A stretch of 64,000 nucleotides of DNA from Siphonodentalium dalli. Its lineage: Eukaryota > Mollusca > Scaphopoda > Gadilida > Siphonodentaliidae. Shown here piece after piece: positions 46,956-58,650 of the stretch. Numbering within the stretch: position 1 is the first letter of the stretch; each line of letters begins with the position of its first letter. The translations under genes were made by a program, and so were the position numbers. The stretch spans positions 220,112,205 through 220,176,204 of the forward strand of contig CP136064.1 of NCBI GenBank assembly GCA_032622095.1. The letters are read 5' to 3'. The notes beneath the pieces were generated by a model that saw nothing but the letters and a program-made list of their open reading frames with translations, was not told where the DNA came from and did no database searches.

Positions 46956-47488
46956 GTAAGTACAGCGAATCGATGTCAGTTTCACCACGTCCGCGTTGTC
47001 AAATTTTGTGACACCCTGCCTCATTACTATACCTGTTATTCAAACGAATTTATATGTTGAATCCACTGCCCACTGGAGCCCCACCCAGATACCCGCATCG
47101 TATATATATAGTGTACGGATAAGAATTAAGAGTTATACAAGATTGTAGTTTTTAGGCGTCACATTCGTGAATTAAAAAAATCTAAATGTCCCTACTATCA
47201 ATTTGAAGAAAAAAAATTATTATCCCTAATTTTATAACCAATGTATGCATTGTACTATAACAAAACCTGTTTATACTCACCCTATGAGAAATATGTTCCA
47301 ATTATGTAAAAAAGAAAAAGAAAAAAGAGGTAGGTCGATAGATCTTATACAGTTTGAAATCACCATAGAACAAGATGAAAAGTTCAATGTCTGCCAGATT
47401 ATTGCAAATGTGGTTGAATAATGTACATATTGTTTTATGTTGTTTTGGTCCCCATGATAACAAAAATTAGTTCTGAAAATGGCTACCA
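46956..47488 (+). other. Intron following exon 3
   Basis: It begins GTAAGTACAG. No further exon with a matching phase-0 acceptor is convincing before the MITE at 47489. A homopurine run lies at 47310-47330. Confidence 0.55.
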
Positions 47489-48002
47489 TTAAAGGCACGA
47501 GCGGCGTTCGTTGCAGAAATATTCATATTTGTTCAAATCGCCATCAACAGAAGGAATATTAAAATATAAATAGTTTTGTTCATATGCCAAACATAATCAG
47601 CGCGTTAATAGTATATTGTCACCAAGACGTACGACGGTATACGTAAACAAGAGCCTGCTCGTGTTACAGAAGATTTTGCTTCTGTTTACATAAAGCAGCG
47701 CAATTCTATTGGTTAATCACACATAAATGATATAAACGCTCTCCATATCAGGAAAACAGTAACAAATAACGCTCTTTATGTTTACCATATCCAGATCTAA
47801 ACAAAAGCCAGGTTCTGTAACGTTTTTTGCTTTTGTTTACACAACAAAGGAAAAACATTTGACAATAACATACTGCTTATGCCATATTTCTGATTGGTAT
47901 AAGAACAAGATCTGTCAATATTTTACTATTATTTCTGTTTGTGGCGGTTTTTGACGCAGGTGAATATTTTAACAGCATAATCACCGCCGCCCGTATCTTT
48001 AA
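47489..48002 (+). mobile_element. TTAA-flanked MITE family 1, copy 4
   Basis: 514 bp, from TTAAAGGCACGAGCGGCG to GCCGCCCGTATCTTTAA. Internal blocks match copy 3 closely (acgtacg, gagcctgctcgtgttacaga, ctcttta cores), with a small deletion in the first CGCTCT core. It is the best-preserved relative of 17162-17684. Confidence 0.9.
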
Positions 48003-48178
48003 AATAAAATAAAATATGCATTTAAATGTTTTTCATTTGTTTTCTCGCAGACAGTACTGCTTTCAAATCATATAGTCTTGAGTGCATGCACCAGTTGTGT
48101 TCATAAGCTAGATAATGCAGTGTGTCTTTTTTTGCTGTCAACTCTCTATCGACCTGCCTTAAAAATGTTTTTTATTGA

Positions 48179-48737
48179 TTTAAGGTCGTATCAGCCCTCT
48201 CCGCCGGAATCATATACTCCAATATTAGCGATGTATAGGGTATGTTCTGTCAGCTTAGGCGCACAAACTACTTGATAAATTGATGGAATATTGCAGATTT
48301 GAATTCATATAGTATCCGTCTATCATAATCGATGCGACTAATTTTTATTTTTTAGTTTTAGTCATTTAAGGTCGTATTAACCCTTTCCGCCGGACACATA
48401 TACTCCAATATTAGCGATGTATAGGGTATGTTCTGTCAGCTTAGGCGCACAAACTACTTGATAAATTGATGGGGATATCAGATACTTGAATTCATATAGT
48501 ATCCGTCTATCAGAATCGGTGCGACTAATTTTTTTATATTTTAGTCATTTAAGGTCGTATTAACATTTCCGCCGGACCCATATACATCAATATTAGCGAT
48601 GTATATATAGGGTATGTTCTGTCAGTTTAGGTGCATAAACTACTTGATAAATTGATGGGAATATTGCAGATTTGAATATATATAGTACCCGTCTATCAGA
48701 ATCGGTGCGACTAATTTTTATATTTTAGTCATTTAAA
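48179..48737. repeat. Three-copy ~185-bp tandem array
   Basis: The landmark tttaaggtcgtat occurs at 48179, 48366 and 48547, and each unit contains attagcgatgtatagggtat or a close variant and aaactacttgataaattgat. Spacings of 187 and 181 bp reflect small indels. Each unit holds a good GTATGT donor-like site. Confidence 0.92.
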
Positions 48738-49984
48738 AACCGCATCTCTCACATTGTGAGGGTGAACAGGTGTACTATAGCTTATATTTTGAGCAACAAC
48801 GACCTTTCAATGAAGTTCATAATCGGAAACCATTATTTTCTTAACCAATAAACAATCGAAACAGTCCGACTATATTCGTACTATACCCCCATCATTTTGA
48901 CATATTTATATAATAAGCCAATGAAAACAATCAATACATATGTATCAACACATATGCACAATATACATCCCATAAGTGGTATGGATACATCATGTGTCTA
49001 CTGTAAACTACATTCCATCATTTCCATTTTATCACTTCACTTTATTAGTTGCCACTTGGGATTGTAGTACAGGCCAAAAAGAAATTAGCATACATTTTAG
49101 ATTTCATTTGTTCTGAATACGATAAAGAAACAAAAATTTGAAGTCACACCCACTATTGCGCCATTATGGCGGCAAACATGGCAGTTAAATTTAATGTCAA
49201 CACTTTGTGAACAACTAATACGATATGCGGACAAAGAACGTCTCATATGGTATTACTTATGCGGCGTATTAGCTAGAATGCGTGTTTCCATTTATTAAAT
49301 GGCAATTTATTGTTTGCGTGATGACGGAGACCAAAATATGGTGGTCAAGTATATAAACAAAAAATCAGATGAGCTTTGTCATGTCTCGAATTTATAACAC
49401 TTCGTGAAAACAAATACGGGAAACAGGACAAATCACGTCTCCAGTGGTATATATTGTGGCGATTCATTACATTCATTTCATTACATTCGTCATATGAAAT
49501 AGTAGTTCTTACATTAACATATCGTTTAATTTGCGAAATAATAAACACAAAACTCTCTTCATCTCTAAAGTTATAACATTGCTTACAACGGTACCTCTGA
49601 GAATCGTAACCAACAATAAAACAACAAATGCGAAGTTGTAGATGTCATTTTGTACGACATAATTATGTGAGAACCACACTCGATATCAGAGGGATCTCAA
49701 AATACAAGATGGCATCCCATAATATGGATGTCACTTCAATTTTGCAAAGAAGTACAACAGCCAGAGAAGAGACGTCCTTTTGTGATGCTTTGCGCTGGAT
49801 TTGTTGTTGGAGTGCCAGATATTTTCAACAACCGTTCAAGTTTCAAGTTTCAAGTTTATTTACATCTCTCCTTATCACAATTGACATACGAGATAATTAC
49901 AAGTAATAACATATGTGATGGTATTCGTCAATAAATGAGCTTGGAAGCAAAAATGTATGATATTTTTTGTTTTGTTATTTAAAT
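48738..49984. other. No gene recognised; TTTCAAG-type LINE 3' tail
   Basis: Mostly AT-rich DNA. At 49840-49866 a (TTTCAAG)n run leads into TTTATTTACATCTCTC, which looks like the minus-strand 3' tail of a LINE or SINE; the body that should lie to its right is not recognisable. Confidence 0.5.
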
Positions 49985-51360
49985 GTAATTATACTTCCAT
50001 GTTTTTCATGGAAGTATATTGTTTTTGTGATTTTTTCTTTTTCTCTATTATTATTCTTCTTAGCAATTTTATAATCAGCATAGCTCAGTCAATACAAGAG
50101 TTAGAAAGCTAAAACTTTGTATGTATATATATGTATATAAACTCTAGTGCTTAGACCTATTGAGAATCATGTCATCGCTTGACTTGCAGAGTTATCTCCC
50201 TTTATGTGAACAATTTGTGCTTTCAGAACTCCGAAAATATAAGATGTACAGCACTGAAAATTGGTCGATAGATACATCTTGATATCCACTGAATCGTGAG
50301 CACATCAAAAACTTTGTCCGTCTTTCCTCTCTCCCATATATATGTCAACCTCGAAATCTTTCTGATCGCCTGTTCTCACATAGCAAGAAAGATAGCTGGA
50401 TTTAGTTTATATGGTAGTGCTGGCCGTTGTCAATATACTACACAAAAATATTTTCGACAGGGTCGGACTTACATTTGTTGGTTAGGGTGGGGGCGAAATT
50501 TTCGCAATTTGTTTTTTGCGATGATTTCAACCATTTTTACTACCATGTGTCTACAGGACGTACTAATGATCCTCCTGAAAGAATTTTGTAAATCGGTTGA
50601 GAAATGTCCAAGATACAGACCATCGAAAATTATATTCATACATCGATTGAGGAGAAAGTGCTTGTAGCCAGATCTCCTCATAGACGACGCACATGAGCAC
50701 GATTTGGTTTATGTGAGCGTGTTATACATAGAGAGAAGACGAACTGGTGCAATTTTCACCAAGATCCAATGATAGTTGTCCTCACTAGGGAGGGGGTAAA
50801 AATTTGTCATTTTTTTGTCGTCTCCGATTCGAACCAAAATTGTTGTGGAGTATCTATAGGACGTTCTGAGAGTAATCCCAAAAGAATTTTGTAAATCGGT
50901 TGAAAAATGTAGAAATTGTGGCCCATTAATTCTTAACAAGTTTACAGAAGATGCACTATGGATTTAAATTTCTACAACCAATCGTCACTTTTTTGGTGTC
51001 ATTCGATGGGAAATTTCTAGTACTTCTAAACGATTACCTACTTGCCGTATTATGTCAATGGAAGCCAGAGATAATCGAAATGTATATACTGAACAGCATA
51101 CATATAGGCCTACATAGTAGAATATCGCCACAATATCTTACTAAAACCCTACTATGTAATAAAGGGGCATCAATTGCGAACACAATCACGCAAAAATTAG
51201 CTTGATATCTCGAAAATTGGCCGAGATATGGCAACTTTTATACCAGCGTCACCCAATTTCGAGGTATGGGCGGGGGTCACACCAGAACGTTCCAACTGAA
51301 CACAGAAATGTCAAGAAATCATAATATCGACATACCAATCAATTCCGCGCGATTCCCTTA
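49985..51360. mobile_element. Repeat G, first copy with ATACTTCCATG hairpin end
   Basis: The left end carries the hairpin ATACTTCCATG-tttt-CATGGAAGTAT. The following ~600 bp match 51361-51960 closely (for example tcatcgcttgacttgcagag and gtacagcactgaaaattggt). Internally the phrase attttgtaaatcggttgaga recurs at about 50582 and 50888, marking two diverged ~310-bp subunits. It is non-coding. Confidence 0.82.
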
Positions 51361-54023
51361 TTATACTTCCATGTTTTACATGGAAGTATATTGTTTTTGT
51401 GATTTTCTTTTTCTCTATTATTATTCTTCTTAGCAATTTTATAATCAGCATAGCTCAGTCAATACAAGAGTTAGAAAGCTAAAACTTTGTATGTATATAT
51501 ATATGTATACAAACTCTAGTGCTTAGGCCTATTGAGAATCATGCCATCGCTTGACTTGCAGAGTTATCTCCCTTTATGTGAACAAATTGTGCTTTCAGAA
51601 CTCCGAAAATATAAGGAGTACAGCACTGAAAATTGGTCGATAGATACATCTTGATATCCACTGAATCGTGAGCACATCAAAAACTTTGTCCGTCTTTCCT
51701 CTCCAGAGTTATCTTCCATATATATGTCAACCTAGAAATCTATCTGATCGCCTGATCTCACATAGCAAGAAAGATAGCTGGATTTAGTTTTTATGGTAGT
51801 GCTGGCCGTTGTCAATATACTACACAAAAATATTTTGGACAGGGTCGGACTTACAGTTTTTGGTTAGGGTGGGGGCAACCATGACGTACTAATGATCCTC
51901 CTGAAAGAATTTTGTAAATCGGTTGAGAAATGTCAAAGTTACAGACAATAGAAAATTAAATAATTTGGCTAATGAAGGAGCATGGGAGAGGGTGAGACCA
52001 TACCGGGGAGGCGACGAGACCTTGCCGGGTGGTGATACCATGTTGGGGTGGTGAGACCAGGCCGAGGGTGGTGAGACCAGGCGGATGTAAACATCAGATT
52101 TAGCAACAACAAAAAAACAAAAAAATGTCCAGCAGAATAATATTTTTATTGCGTGCTCCAGATGGGAAGAGTGATTCGGACCGGATATACCATTTATCAG
52201 TTTCTTGTCCCAACCGTTACCGATCTACAGCATGGACAAGAAAATTACCTATTTTTGGCGCCAATTTCAATGGGCTAATTGATGAGCAAGGTTAATGCAG
52301 GAACGGGTATGCTGGTATATCATAGGTAGGCCCCCGGAGTTTGATAGCTCTACTATAACAGCAACCTGTCCAACAGCGAGCGAGCTTCGGGTGGGTTCAG
52401 ACTTTTTAAAAATTCCAACAAAAATCAAAGGGGGGAAATTGTCTAAAAAATTAAACATCGAGATAAAAATATTCTGAGTAGTGGATATGATAGGTAGTAT
52501 CCAAGCGAAACTTATTTTTGTCAGCTTAATTGGCGCTAAGGTCGAAGGTTTACTCGTGACGAGGCTTTATAATGTAAATAAGTTTTGTTAAGTGCTGTAT
52601 CACTAACCTATTTTTCTCGCCAAATCCGACCGGGTTAATGAAGGAGCGAGCTAATGCAGGAGCAGGTACGTCGATATACTTCTGGTAATATCCGAAAGTT
52701 TGACCGCTCTACTAACAAAGCAACCTGACCAACGGAGAGCTCGTGTTCAGGTGGGTTCAAATTGGCAAATTCCAACAAAAACCAAAAGTTGAAAAATACT
52801 TCAAAATAATTAACATGGAGATACAATTTTGCTGATAAGCGGGTGTGATAGGGGGTATAAACGCCCAACTCTGGTGCGATTTCTTAAGTTTCAGAGCAAA
52901 GGGTTTACTAGTGGCGACGCTATATAGCGTAATACGTATTACATGCAGATGAACACAGCCTTCCATCGATATATGGCAAAACTTGAAATTCTCCAATATT
53001 CACGTCAAATTCAAACAGGCTTATATATATATGAAGGAGCGAGTGAAATGCGCAAGCAAGTACAACGGTATACAATAGGTACATCCTGGAAGTTTGACTG
53101 TCGTGGTTTAAAAGCAATTCGTCTAACAGAGAGCTTGCGTCGGTGTGGGTCGAGGCTTTTGGCAAATTCGAGTAAATCTCACAAAGTAGAAAAAAAATGG
53201 TGAAATCGTGAATCGAGATAGAACAAATTTGACGAGTGAATGTGGTGGGTACTATCCACGCGCAATTTCGGTGAACTTTTATAATTTTTCAAATAAATGC
53301 GCAATGAGTTAATCAGGATTAAGTGCCCGATATTACATGCATTCACATGTTACATAGGAAAATACCCCCGGATGACTGTATACACTAGGATATTTAATGC
53401 AGGGACAGGTATGTCGGTATACTGACAGATCGCCCACAAATTTCGACCGCTCTGCTATAAAAGCAACCTGCCCAACGGAGAGCTCGCTTATGGATGGTTC
53501 AAACGTTTTACAAATTCCACCGAAACTCAATGGGGGGGGGGGGGGGGGGTGGTAAAAATCGCAAATCCAAATAAAACAAAATTGTCGAAATTGCGGTAGT
53601 ATCTATGTGCAACTTTAGTGCGATTTTCTAAGTTTTTCAGCCAACGAGTATATAATGTTGCACGGCGGTAGCATTAATATTAATGATATATCTTAAGACT
53701 TTCATGGCGTACAATGGTATGTAGTATTTTGCTTTGTACTGTGAGTGCTTCTTATAAATTAACAACCAGGGTCGTGGCGTATTGCATAATATTAGTATCA
53801 TTACAACAATCATAACAAGGGTCTAGGGGCAGTAATCGCCATGACAGTTTTGACAAATAAATCCTCATATATCATTAATAATAAACCCACAAGTCGAAAT
53901 TATGAACTTACAATCCTTGTCTACGATCTTTTTCTTATTCATTTCTTTTAATTATTTAATACATAATTTCAATATAATATACAGATTGTGTTCATTAAAA
54001 ATTAAATATTACATGGAAGTATA
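51361..54023. mobile_element. Repeat G, second copy with long internal array
   Basis: It starts with the same hairpin (ATACTTCCATG-tttta-CATGGAAGTAT) directly after the first copy. Acatggaagtata at 54010-54022 complements the start, so the element may span 2.66 kb. The interior includes a diverged array (52280-53550). A GGGGTGGTGAGACCAGG-type duplication lies near 52020-52080. Confidence 0.65.
52280..53550. repeat. Four-copy diverged ~365-bp tandem array
   Basis: Related segments start near 52298, 52655, 53035 and 53397, each with a GCAGGAACGGGTATG-type start, a TTTGACCGCTCTACTA-type middle, an ACGGAGAGCTCG-type block and then AAATTCCAACAAAAA. They have diverged strongly. An ~18-base poly-G tract ends the last unit at 53533-53550. 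Confidence 0.75.
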
Positions 54024-54045
54024 AAATTTCTGGTATTTCAGAAAT

Positions 54046-54876
54046 TTAAATCCTAGTTCCAATTATAATCATGAATACTGTATAAGTCATCACATATTTC
54101 CCCTCCGGATGCACACATACAAGTGTAAGCTCTCGATGTGGTTTCAGCGTTTCCGTAGCGTGTTTAATATATAGTGCAAGATTATCATTTATAGTTTCAT
54201 GTCCAGAGTTAAATAATTCGTACAACTTAAATTCATTTGGTTTCGTATAATAATATGCGTCAATATACTGTTTGCGTACTTCAGTAAGAGACTCGCAGAT
54301 CAAGACAAAGTGGTATTCATCACCCACTGCATTCCCACACTTACTACAAATTCGTAGGGCAACATCTGTATTTGTCCATGAGCCTGTTTCAATAGGTAGT
54401 CTATGATTTCTAGTCCTGAATTTCATAAGTTGTGTTACAATACGAATACTCAATGATGATAAATAATTTGGTCTAACAAATTCTCGTTTGATTATTTTAT
54501 AAAAATCACTCTTACTTGATTTTTCGACCTGGCGTAGCCACTCATTTATATATATGTCATACACTTTGCGCTTGCAAGCTCCATTAAACCAGTTATTATC
54601 ATAAACACATTGATATAGCCAATTATCGCTCATACCTAGTTCACATAATGTGCTTTTTATATTGTTAATCCAATCACATTGAAGTTGGCCTGAGCCATGC
54701 AAATCATACATCAAAGAGTATAATTGATATGCTAGTTTGCCTTGTTTTCCAGCGATTAGTCTACCCCAGTATCCGAGATATCTTAGTTTAATTTTTAAAT
54801 CAATAGGATAGATTCTAAGTTCTCCATACAAAAATATATTTGGGGTAGATTTCTTAAGACGACAAATAAATTTCAA
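54046..54876 (-). pseudogene. LINE ORF2 C-terminal region
   Basis: 276 codons in a different frame from the reverse transcriptase. ICSKCGNAVGDEYHFVLICE is the zinc-binding CxxC...H...C motif that ends ORF2 in many L1-like elements; KLRYLGYWGRLIAGKQGKLAY and QLMKFRTRNHRLPIETGSW are the usual spacer motifs. The terminal stop at 54046 looks natural. Confidence 0.85.
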
Positions 54877-54886
54877 AAACCAACGT

Positions 54887-56503
54887 TCAAGTTTGGTGAT
54901 AACTTAAATTTTCGAAGCCCCAAATTTCCGAACCATATGTAAGTATCGGTACAATTGCCTTCTCGTATACTTCCAGTATGCTACATAAATCTATCTGAGA
55001 ACTCCGGGCCTTTGATATTAATGCAAAAATTGCCTTTTTTACTGATCTACAGCGTTCGTTTCTTTCATATGCGAATGTTCCCCTTTGGTGAAAATACGTT
55101 CCAAGATATTTATAATGTTTGACAATTTCAAGATTTGTTCCATTGAGTTCAAATCTTGGTATCCTCCGCGGTGATCTTCCGAATATGATTACTTTACTTT
55201 TATTATTGTTGATTTTCAGTTTCCAGTTCAAGCAAAATGTATCAAATATGCTCAGAGATTTATGTAATCCTTTAGCAGTTGTAGACATTAGCACGGTATC
55301 GTCGGCATACAATAACACAAATAAATGTAGGTAAATGTCCACCCTTGTTCCTTCTATATCACTAAAATCAATTCCATCACAGCATCCATTCTGCATGAAA
55401 TCTTCCAAATCGTTCAGGTAGAGAGAGAATAAAATAGGAGATAAGTTTTCACCTTGTCTAACCCCTAAAGAAGTTGAGAAAGTGTTGGAGTAGACATCGT
55501 CGCTGTAAACACAGGACTTAATGTTATGATAGATGCTTTTGATAACATTCAAATTTTTTTCTTCGATTCTGTGTGATTTCAATTTCTCCCATAATCCATT
55601 CCTCCACACTGTATCAAACGCTTTAGATAGATCTATAAACGCACAAAACAGTTTCTTTTTTCTCATTTTCAACAGTTCAATAATGCTATACAGTGTGGAG
55701 GAATGGTCTATGGTTGAATAACCATTTCTAAAACCAGCTTGTGACTCACTCAATAGGTCGTTAAATTACAGATATAGGGATATCCGCTCGCTTAATATAC
55801 TTGTGAATAGTTTAGAGATACAACTTACTAACGTTATCTTCCTATAGTTATTCGGATCCATTATGTCTCCTTTATCTTTGTATATAGGTTTAATAAGACC
55901 AACAGTCAAATCGTGTGGCACAATACCGGTTTCGAGAACAAGGTTGAACAATTTCACATACACGTTTATGAGGATATGTATAGTTGATTTGATGAATTCA
56001 TTAGTAACCCGGTCGATCCCCGCGGCTTTCATATAACCCGACCTTCTTACTGCAGCCTCTATTTCATCGGCGTTTATTTTGGCATCTAACATAGTTTTAT
56101 CTAATATTTTATCTATTTTTGGGAGCTCCCTGCAATTTTCAGCGTGCTCAAGTTCTGCCGCCAAATCTTCTGCAAGATAGTAATCATAGAAATCATCTAC
56201 CGATGGTGATTGTCAAGTAGGTCCCTTTCGTCCTAGCGATCGGATAATTCCCCAGAAGTCACGAGCCGATAATTTTCGCGTTTCACGTAATTGTTTTCGA
56301 AAATTTGTGTTATATCGCAAACGGCTTCTCTTTGTAATACATCTATAGACATTTCTACAGTAGTCAAGTTTTAGTTTGTTTGATTTAGATGGATGCTTTT
56401 TCATATTTTTTCGCGATTTACGGTATTCAGTTCTAGCCCTTCTGCAATCGTAATTATACCACGGCATTCCACGTTCGACATGTCGTTTCTTTCTTTCGCG
56501 CAC
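54887..56503 (-). pseudogene. LINE ORF2 linker and reverse transcriptase (three in-frame segments)
   Basis: Segments 56503-56213, 56164-55766 and 55753-54887 share one frame, split by stops at 56213 and 55766. Motifs in order: a basic linker (WYNYDCRRARTEYRK), AAGIDRVTNEFIKSTI, IKPIYKDKGDIMDPNNYRKI, QAGFRNGYSTIDHSSTLYSI, LFCAFIDLSKAFDTVWRNGL, SLGVRQGENLSPILFSLYLN, LLYADDTVLMST and KHYKYLGTYFHQRG. The catalytic YADD is intact. A further stop at 54887 and a change of frame separate the C-terminal part. Confidence 0.9.
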
Positions 56504-56539
56504 CTCACCGAATGTACATCTGCCTGCTTCTATGTAGAC

Positions 56540-57573
56540 TTATTTCAATTCTGAATTTAATTTATTGACTTTATCTTCGGTGATGTCATTGCTACTCAAC
56601 AGCGCATCAATTTTATACTCTATATCCGTTGTCACAACTCTATCTATATGTTCAACATAACTCCCAATTGTACTATTATCCCATTTACATATTCCGCGTT
56701 TGACAGATGGCGGATACTTTACGCGGTTCGGATCGACAGGTTGAGTTGGGTGAGAACAATGATATGATAATTTGAAATCTAGCCTCAATGGACAATGTAC
56801 ATCAGAGTAAATATTGTCGAAATCAATCACTTCAAAGTTGGATACATAGCATGAGAAAGATACACTAAACAGGACATAGTCAACTATACTTCGGCCTTTA
56901 CAAGTTGCTTTTCCAGTGGTCATATCTGATCCTATCCTACCATTCCCCACAACCAGTTTACCTTGCTCACAAAATCTGAGTAGTTCTTTACCATGAGTAT
57001 TATTTCTATCATCTTCGCTCACTCGGGTATCTATGAAATTAAAACAATTACCGACATCAACACGCATTTCCTGTTTCAGATCTTTGACAAGTTTTTCATC
57101 ACATATTGCTCCCATTCTAGCATTAAAATCTCCCATAAGTGCAATATTACTGAAGTATGATTGCTTATCAATAAGAGATATGCATAATGAGTCAAACATA
57201 TTATCTTTGTGAAATTTGGACCCGTCACATGGAATGTAAACGTTACCGAGAATCATGCGTATCGCGCCCTCGTATTCTACTTTACACCAGATAGCATATT
57301 CACAGTCATCTTCCATTATCGAGAAATATCTACTCAACGAATTTCTCACTGCAATGCATAGGCCCCCGATCGGTAAATTGCAATTTCCTCCCGATTTTTC
57401 AAAGGGTACACATAATAACCATCAATATGTATATCATCTGTATCGTCTGTCTTTGTTTCCTGGAAGAACAATACATCAAAATCAGAAATGAAATTTAAAA
57501 ATTCAGGTTCTAAAAGTTTGTTACGATTTCCACATACATTCAATGATAATACAGAAATTTGTCCCCTCCTCAA
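56540..57573 (-). pseudogene. LINE ORF2 endonuclease domain (frameshifted)
   Basis: AP-type endonuclease. SLNVCGNRNKL and FFQETKTD near the start carry the catalytic Asn and Glu; GNVYIPCDG, MGDFNARMG (catalytic Asp-Phe-Asn), GKATCKGRSIVDYVLFS and YSDVHCPLRLDF (the catalytic SD-H) follow in order. The first 76 codons are in a different frame from the rest. A run of five G's (about 57362-57366) coincides with the break, and loss of one base there would explain it. The continuing frame stops at 56540. All catalytic residues are present, so the decay is recent. Confidence 0.88.
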
Positions 57574-57579
57574 TTCGTC

Positions 57580-58536
57580 TCACTTATGTGTAGGTTTCTC
57601 CTGTCCGGTCTTGTCCTTCGATTTCCCAACTTTCGTGCGCCTAATCGCTTTCTTCTTGAGCCTATCACCTCCAGCGGAAGACTGTGTATCTCCGCGATCC
57701 TCACCATTAGAAAACATCTCCGTCGCCGAGTCATCGGAGTCAGCTACCTCATATATCTCTCCCTCAACATACAACCTATTTAGAACTAACTTAGCGTTGC
57801 TGCCAGCTGCTCGCTTTTTAAGCATAACTGGTTTGAGCTGCTTTCGCTTCTCGCGGTAATCCCCATGGAACTGCTGAGTGACATGGAATGGCGTTCTCAT
57901 CAATTCAGATGCAGCATTGAGAATCATAGAGCGTTGAATATTGTAGATGAACCTGGCTACTATTGTTCTATTAGAGTTACCTCTCTTTTTTCCTATTCTG
58001 TGGACATTACCAAGTTTGAGTTGTTCAACGTCACGTATGCCCATTTCGTTGTATAAGAAGCCTCTAAGAATATCTTCAGTGTCCTCTCCCGGGGATTCAT
58101 GGATGCCATGGAATAGAAGGTTCTGTTTCATTGAATGCCATTCAAGTTTTGTGACATTTTCATTTAATGATTTATTAGTGATTTTCAACTTTTTACTCAG
58201 TTTATCTGCCCCCTCTTGCTGTGCGGTAAATGACTTTAGTTTTTCTGTCATCTCGTCGGATAAGGATTTGATGGCTACCGCATTAACATCATATTTCCCT
58301 TTAGCCATAGACGATTCAACCTTTGCACTTGTTGCTACAGCACCAATTTCATCACATCTTTCATTTGCAGCTTTAACATCATTCTCAACCGTATCCACTT
58401 TCATCGTCAGTGCTGACATCTGCTCCTCTATTCTGTCTAATTTGGTCATTTTAGTTTCTATACCATACAGTCTAGCATTCATATCCGTTAATAAAGCCTT
58501 TATTTCAACGAACTCACTTCTCGGAACAAGTAGCAT
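57580..58536 (-). CDS. LINE ORF1 protein (coiled coil plus L1-type RNA-binding domain), 318 codons
   Basis: RNA-binding chaperone of the LINE ribonucleoprotein. Residues ~5-135 are charged heptad-like coiled coil (KMTKLDRIEEQMSALTMKVD and onward), which would trimerise. Residues ~138-250 match the L1 ORF1 RRM-like core: QNLLFHGIHESPGEDTEDIL, then VHRIGKKRGN and TIVARF. The C-terminal domain has QQFHGDYREKRKQLKPVM and KLVLNRLYVEGEIYE. The tail is basic (KKKAIRRTKVGKSKDKTGQ). The frame is open from the ATG to the stop, so this half could still be translated while ORF2 is dead. An in-frame stop just upstream (near 58645) limits extension. It is not a host gene. Confidence 0.88.
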   Translation of the reverse strand: MLLVPRSEFVEIKALLTDMNARLYGIETKMTKLDRIEEQMSALTMKVDTVENDVKAANERCDEIGAVATSAKVESSMAKGKYDVNAVAIKSLSDEMTEKLKSFTAQQEGADKLSKKLKITNKSLNENVTKLEWHSMKQNLLFHGIHESPGEDTEDILRGFLYNEMGIRDVEQLKLGNVHRIGKKRGNSNRTIVARFIYNIQRSMILNAASELMRTPFHVTQQFHGDYREKRKQLKPVMLKKRAAGSNAKLVLNRLYVEGEIYEVADSDDSATEMFSNGEDRGDTQSSAGGDRLKKKAIRRTKVGKSKDKTGQEKPTHK

Positions 58537-58650
58537 ATCTGTGTTAAGTGCCGCGTTGCTCTCGTCTCGTGTGGGACCTTCTTGTGATATTATAGAACAT
58601 CTTGGGCCCGGCGTAACAGTCGCGCAGTTTCATCCATCGATAACAGCCTT

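Larger units (their letters stand above)
54030..58650 (-). mobile_element. Near-full-length but inactivated L1-like LINE
   Basis: Reading leftwards from about 58650: a short 5' leader, an intact ORF1 (58536-57580), then ORF2 with endonuclease (57573-56540), a linker (56503-56213), reverse transcriptase (56164-54887) and a C-terminal zinc-type region (54876-54046). ORF2 is broken by three premature stops (56540, 56213, 55766), a stop at 54887 and at least two frameshifts (near 57365 and 54880). ORF1 and ORF2 are separated by only a few bases. The two-ORF layout with a coiled-coil, RRM-like ORF1 and an AP-type endonuclease is typical of the L1/Tx1 group, though the exact clade is inferred. No poly-A tail is obvious at the 3' end. 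Confidence 0.9.

Noticed and set aside
48051-48239. Candidate exon 4 after tttgttttctcgcag, with donor GTATGT
   Set aside because: The phase fits exon 3 (phase 0) and the frame is open, but the peptide does not continue an extracellular domain and the 3' part is the first unit of a tandem repeat. Left as possible only.
49728-49934. Peptide-like stretch before a TTTCAAG run, possibly a retroposed gene piece
   Set aside because: Too short, no intact frame around it and no family recognised; the following sequence is a LINE-type tail.
50296-50667. 123-codon open frame in repeat G
   Set aside because: Lies in a repeat with a second copy where the frame is not kept; no domain.
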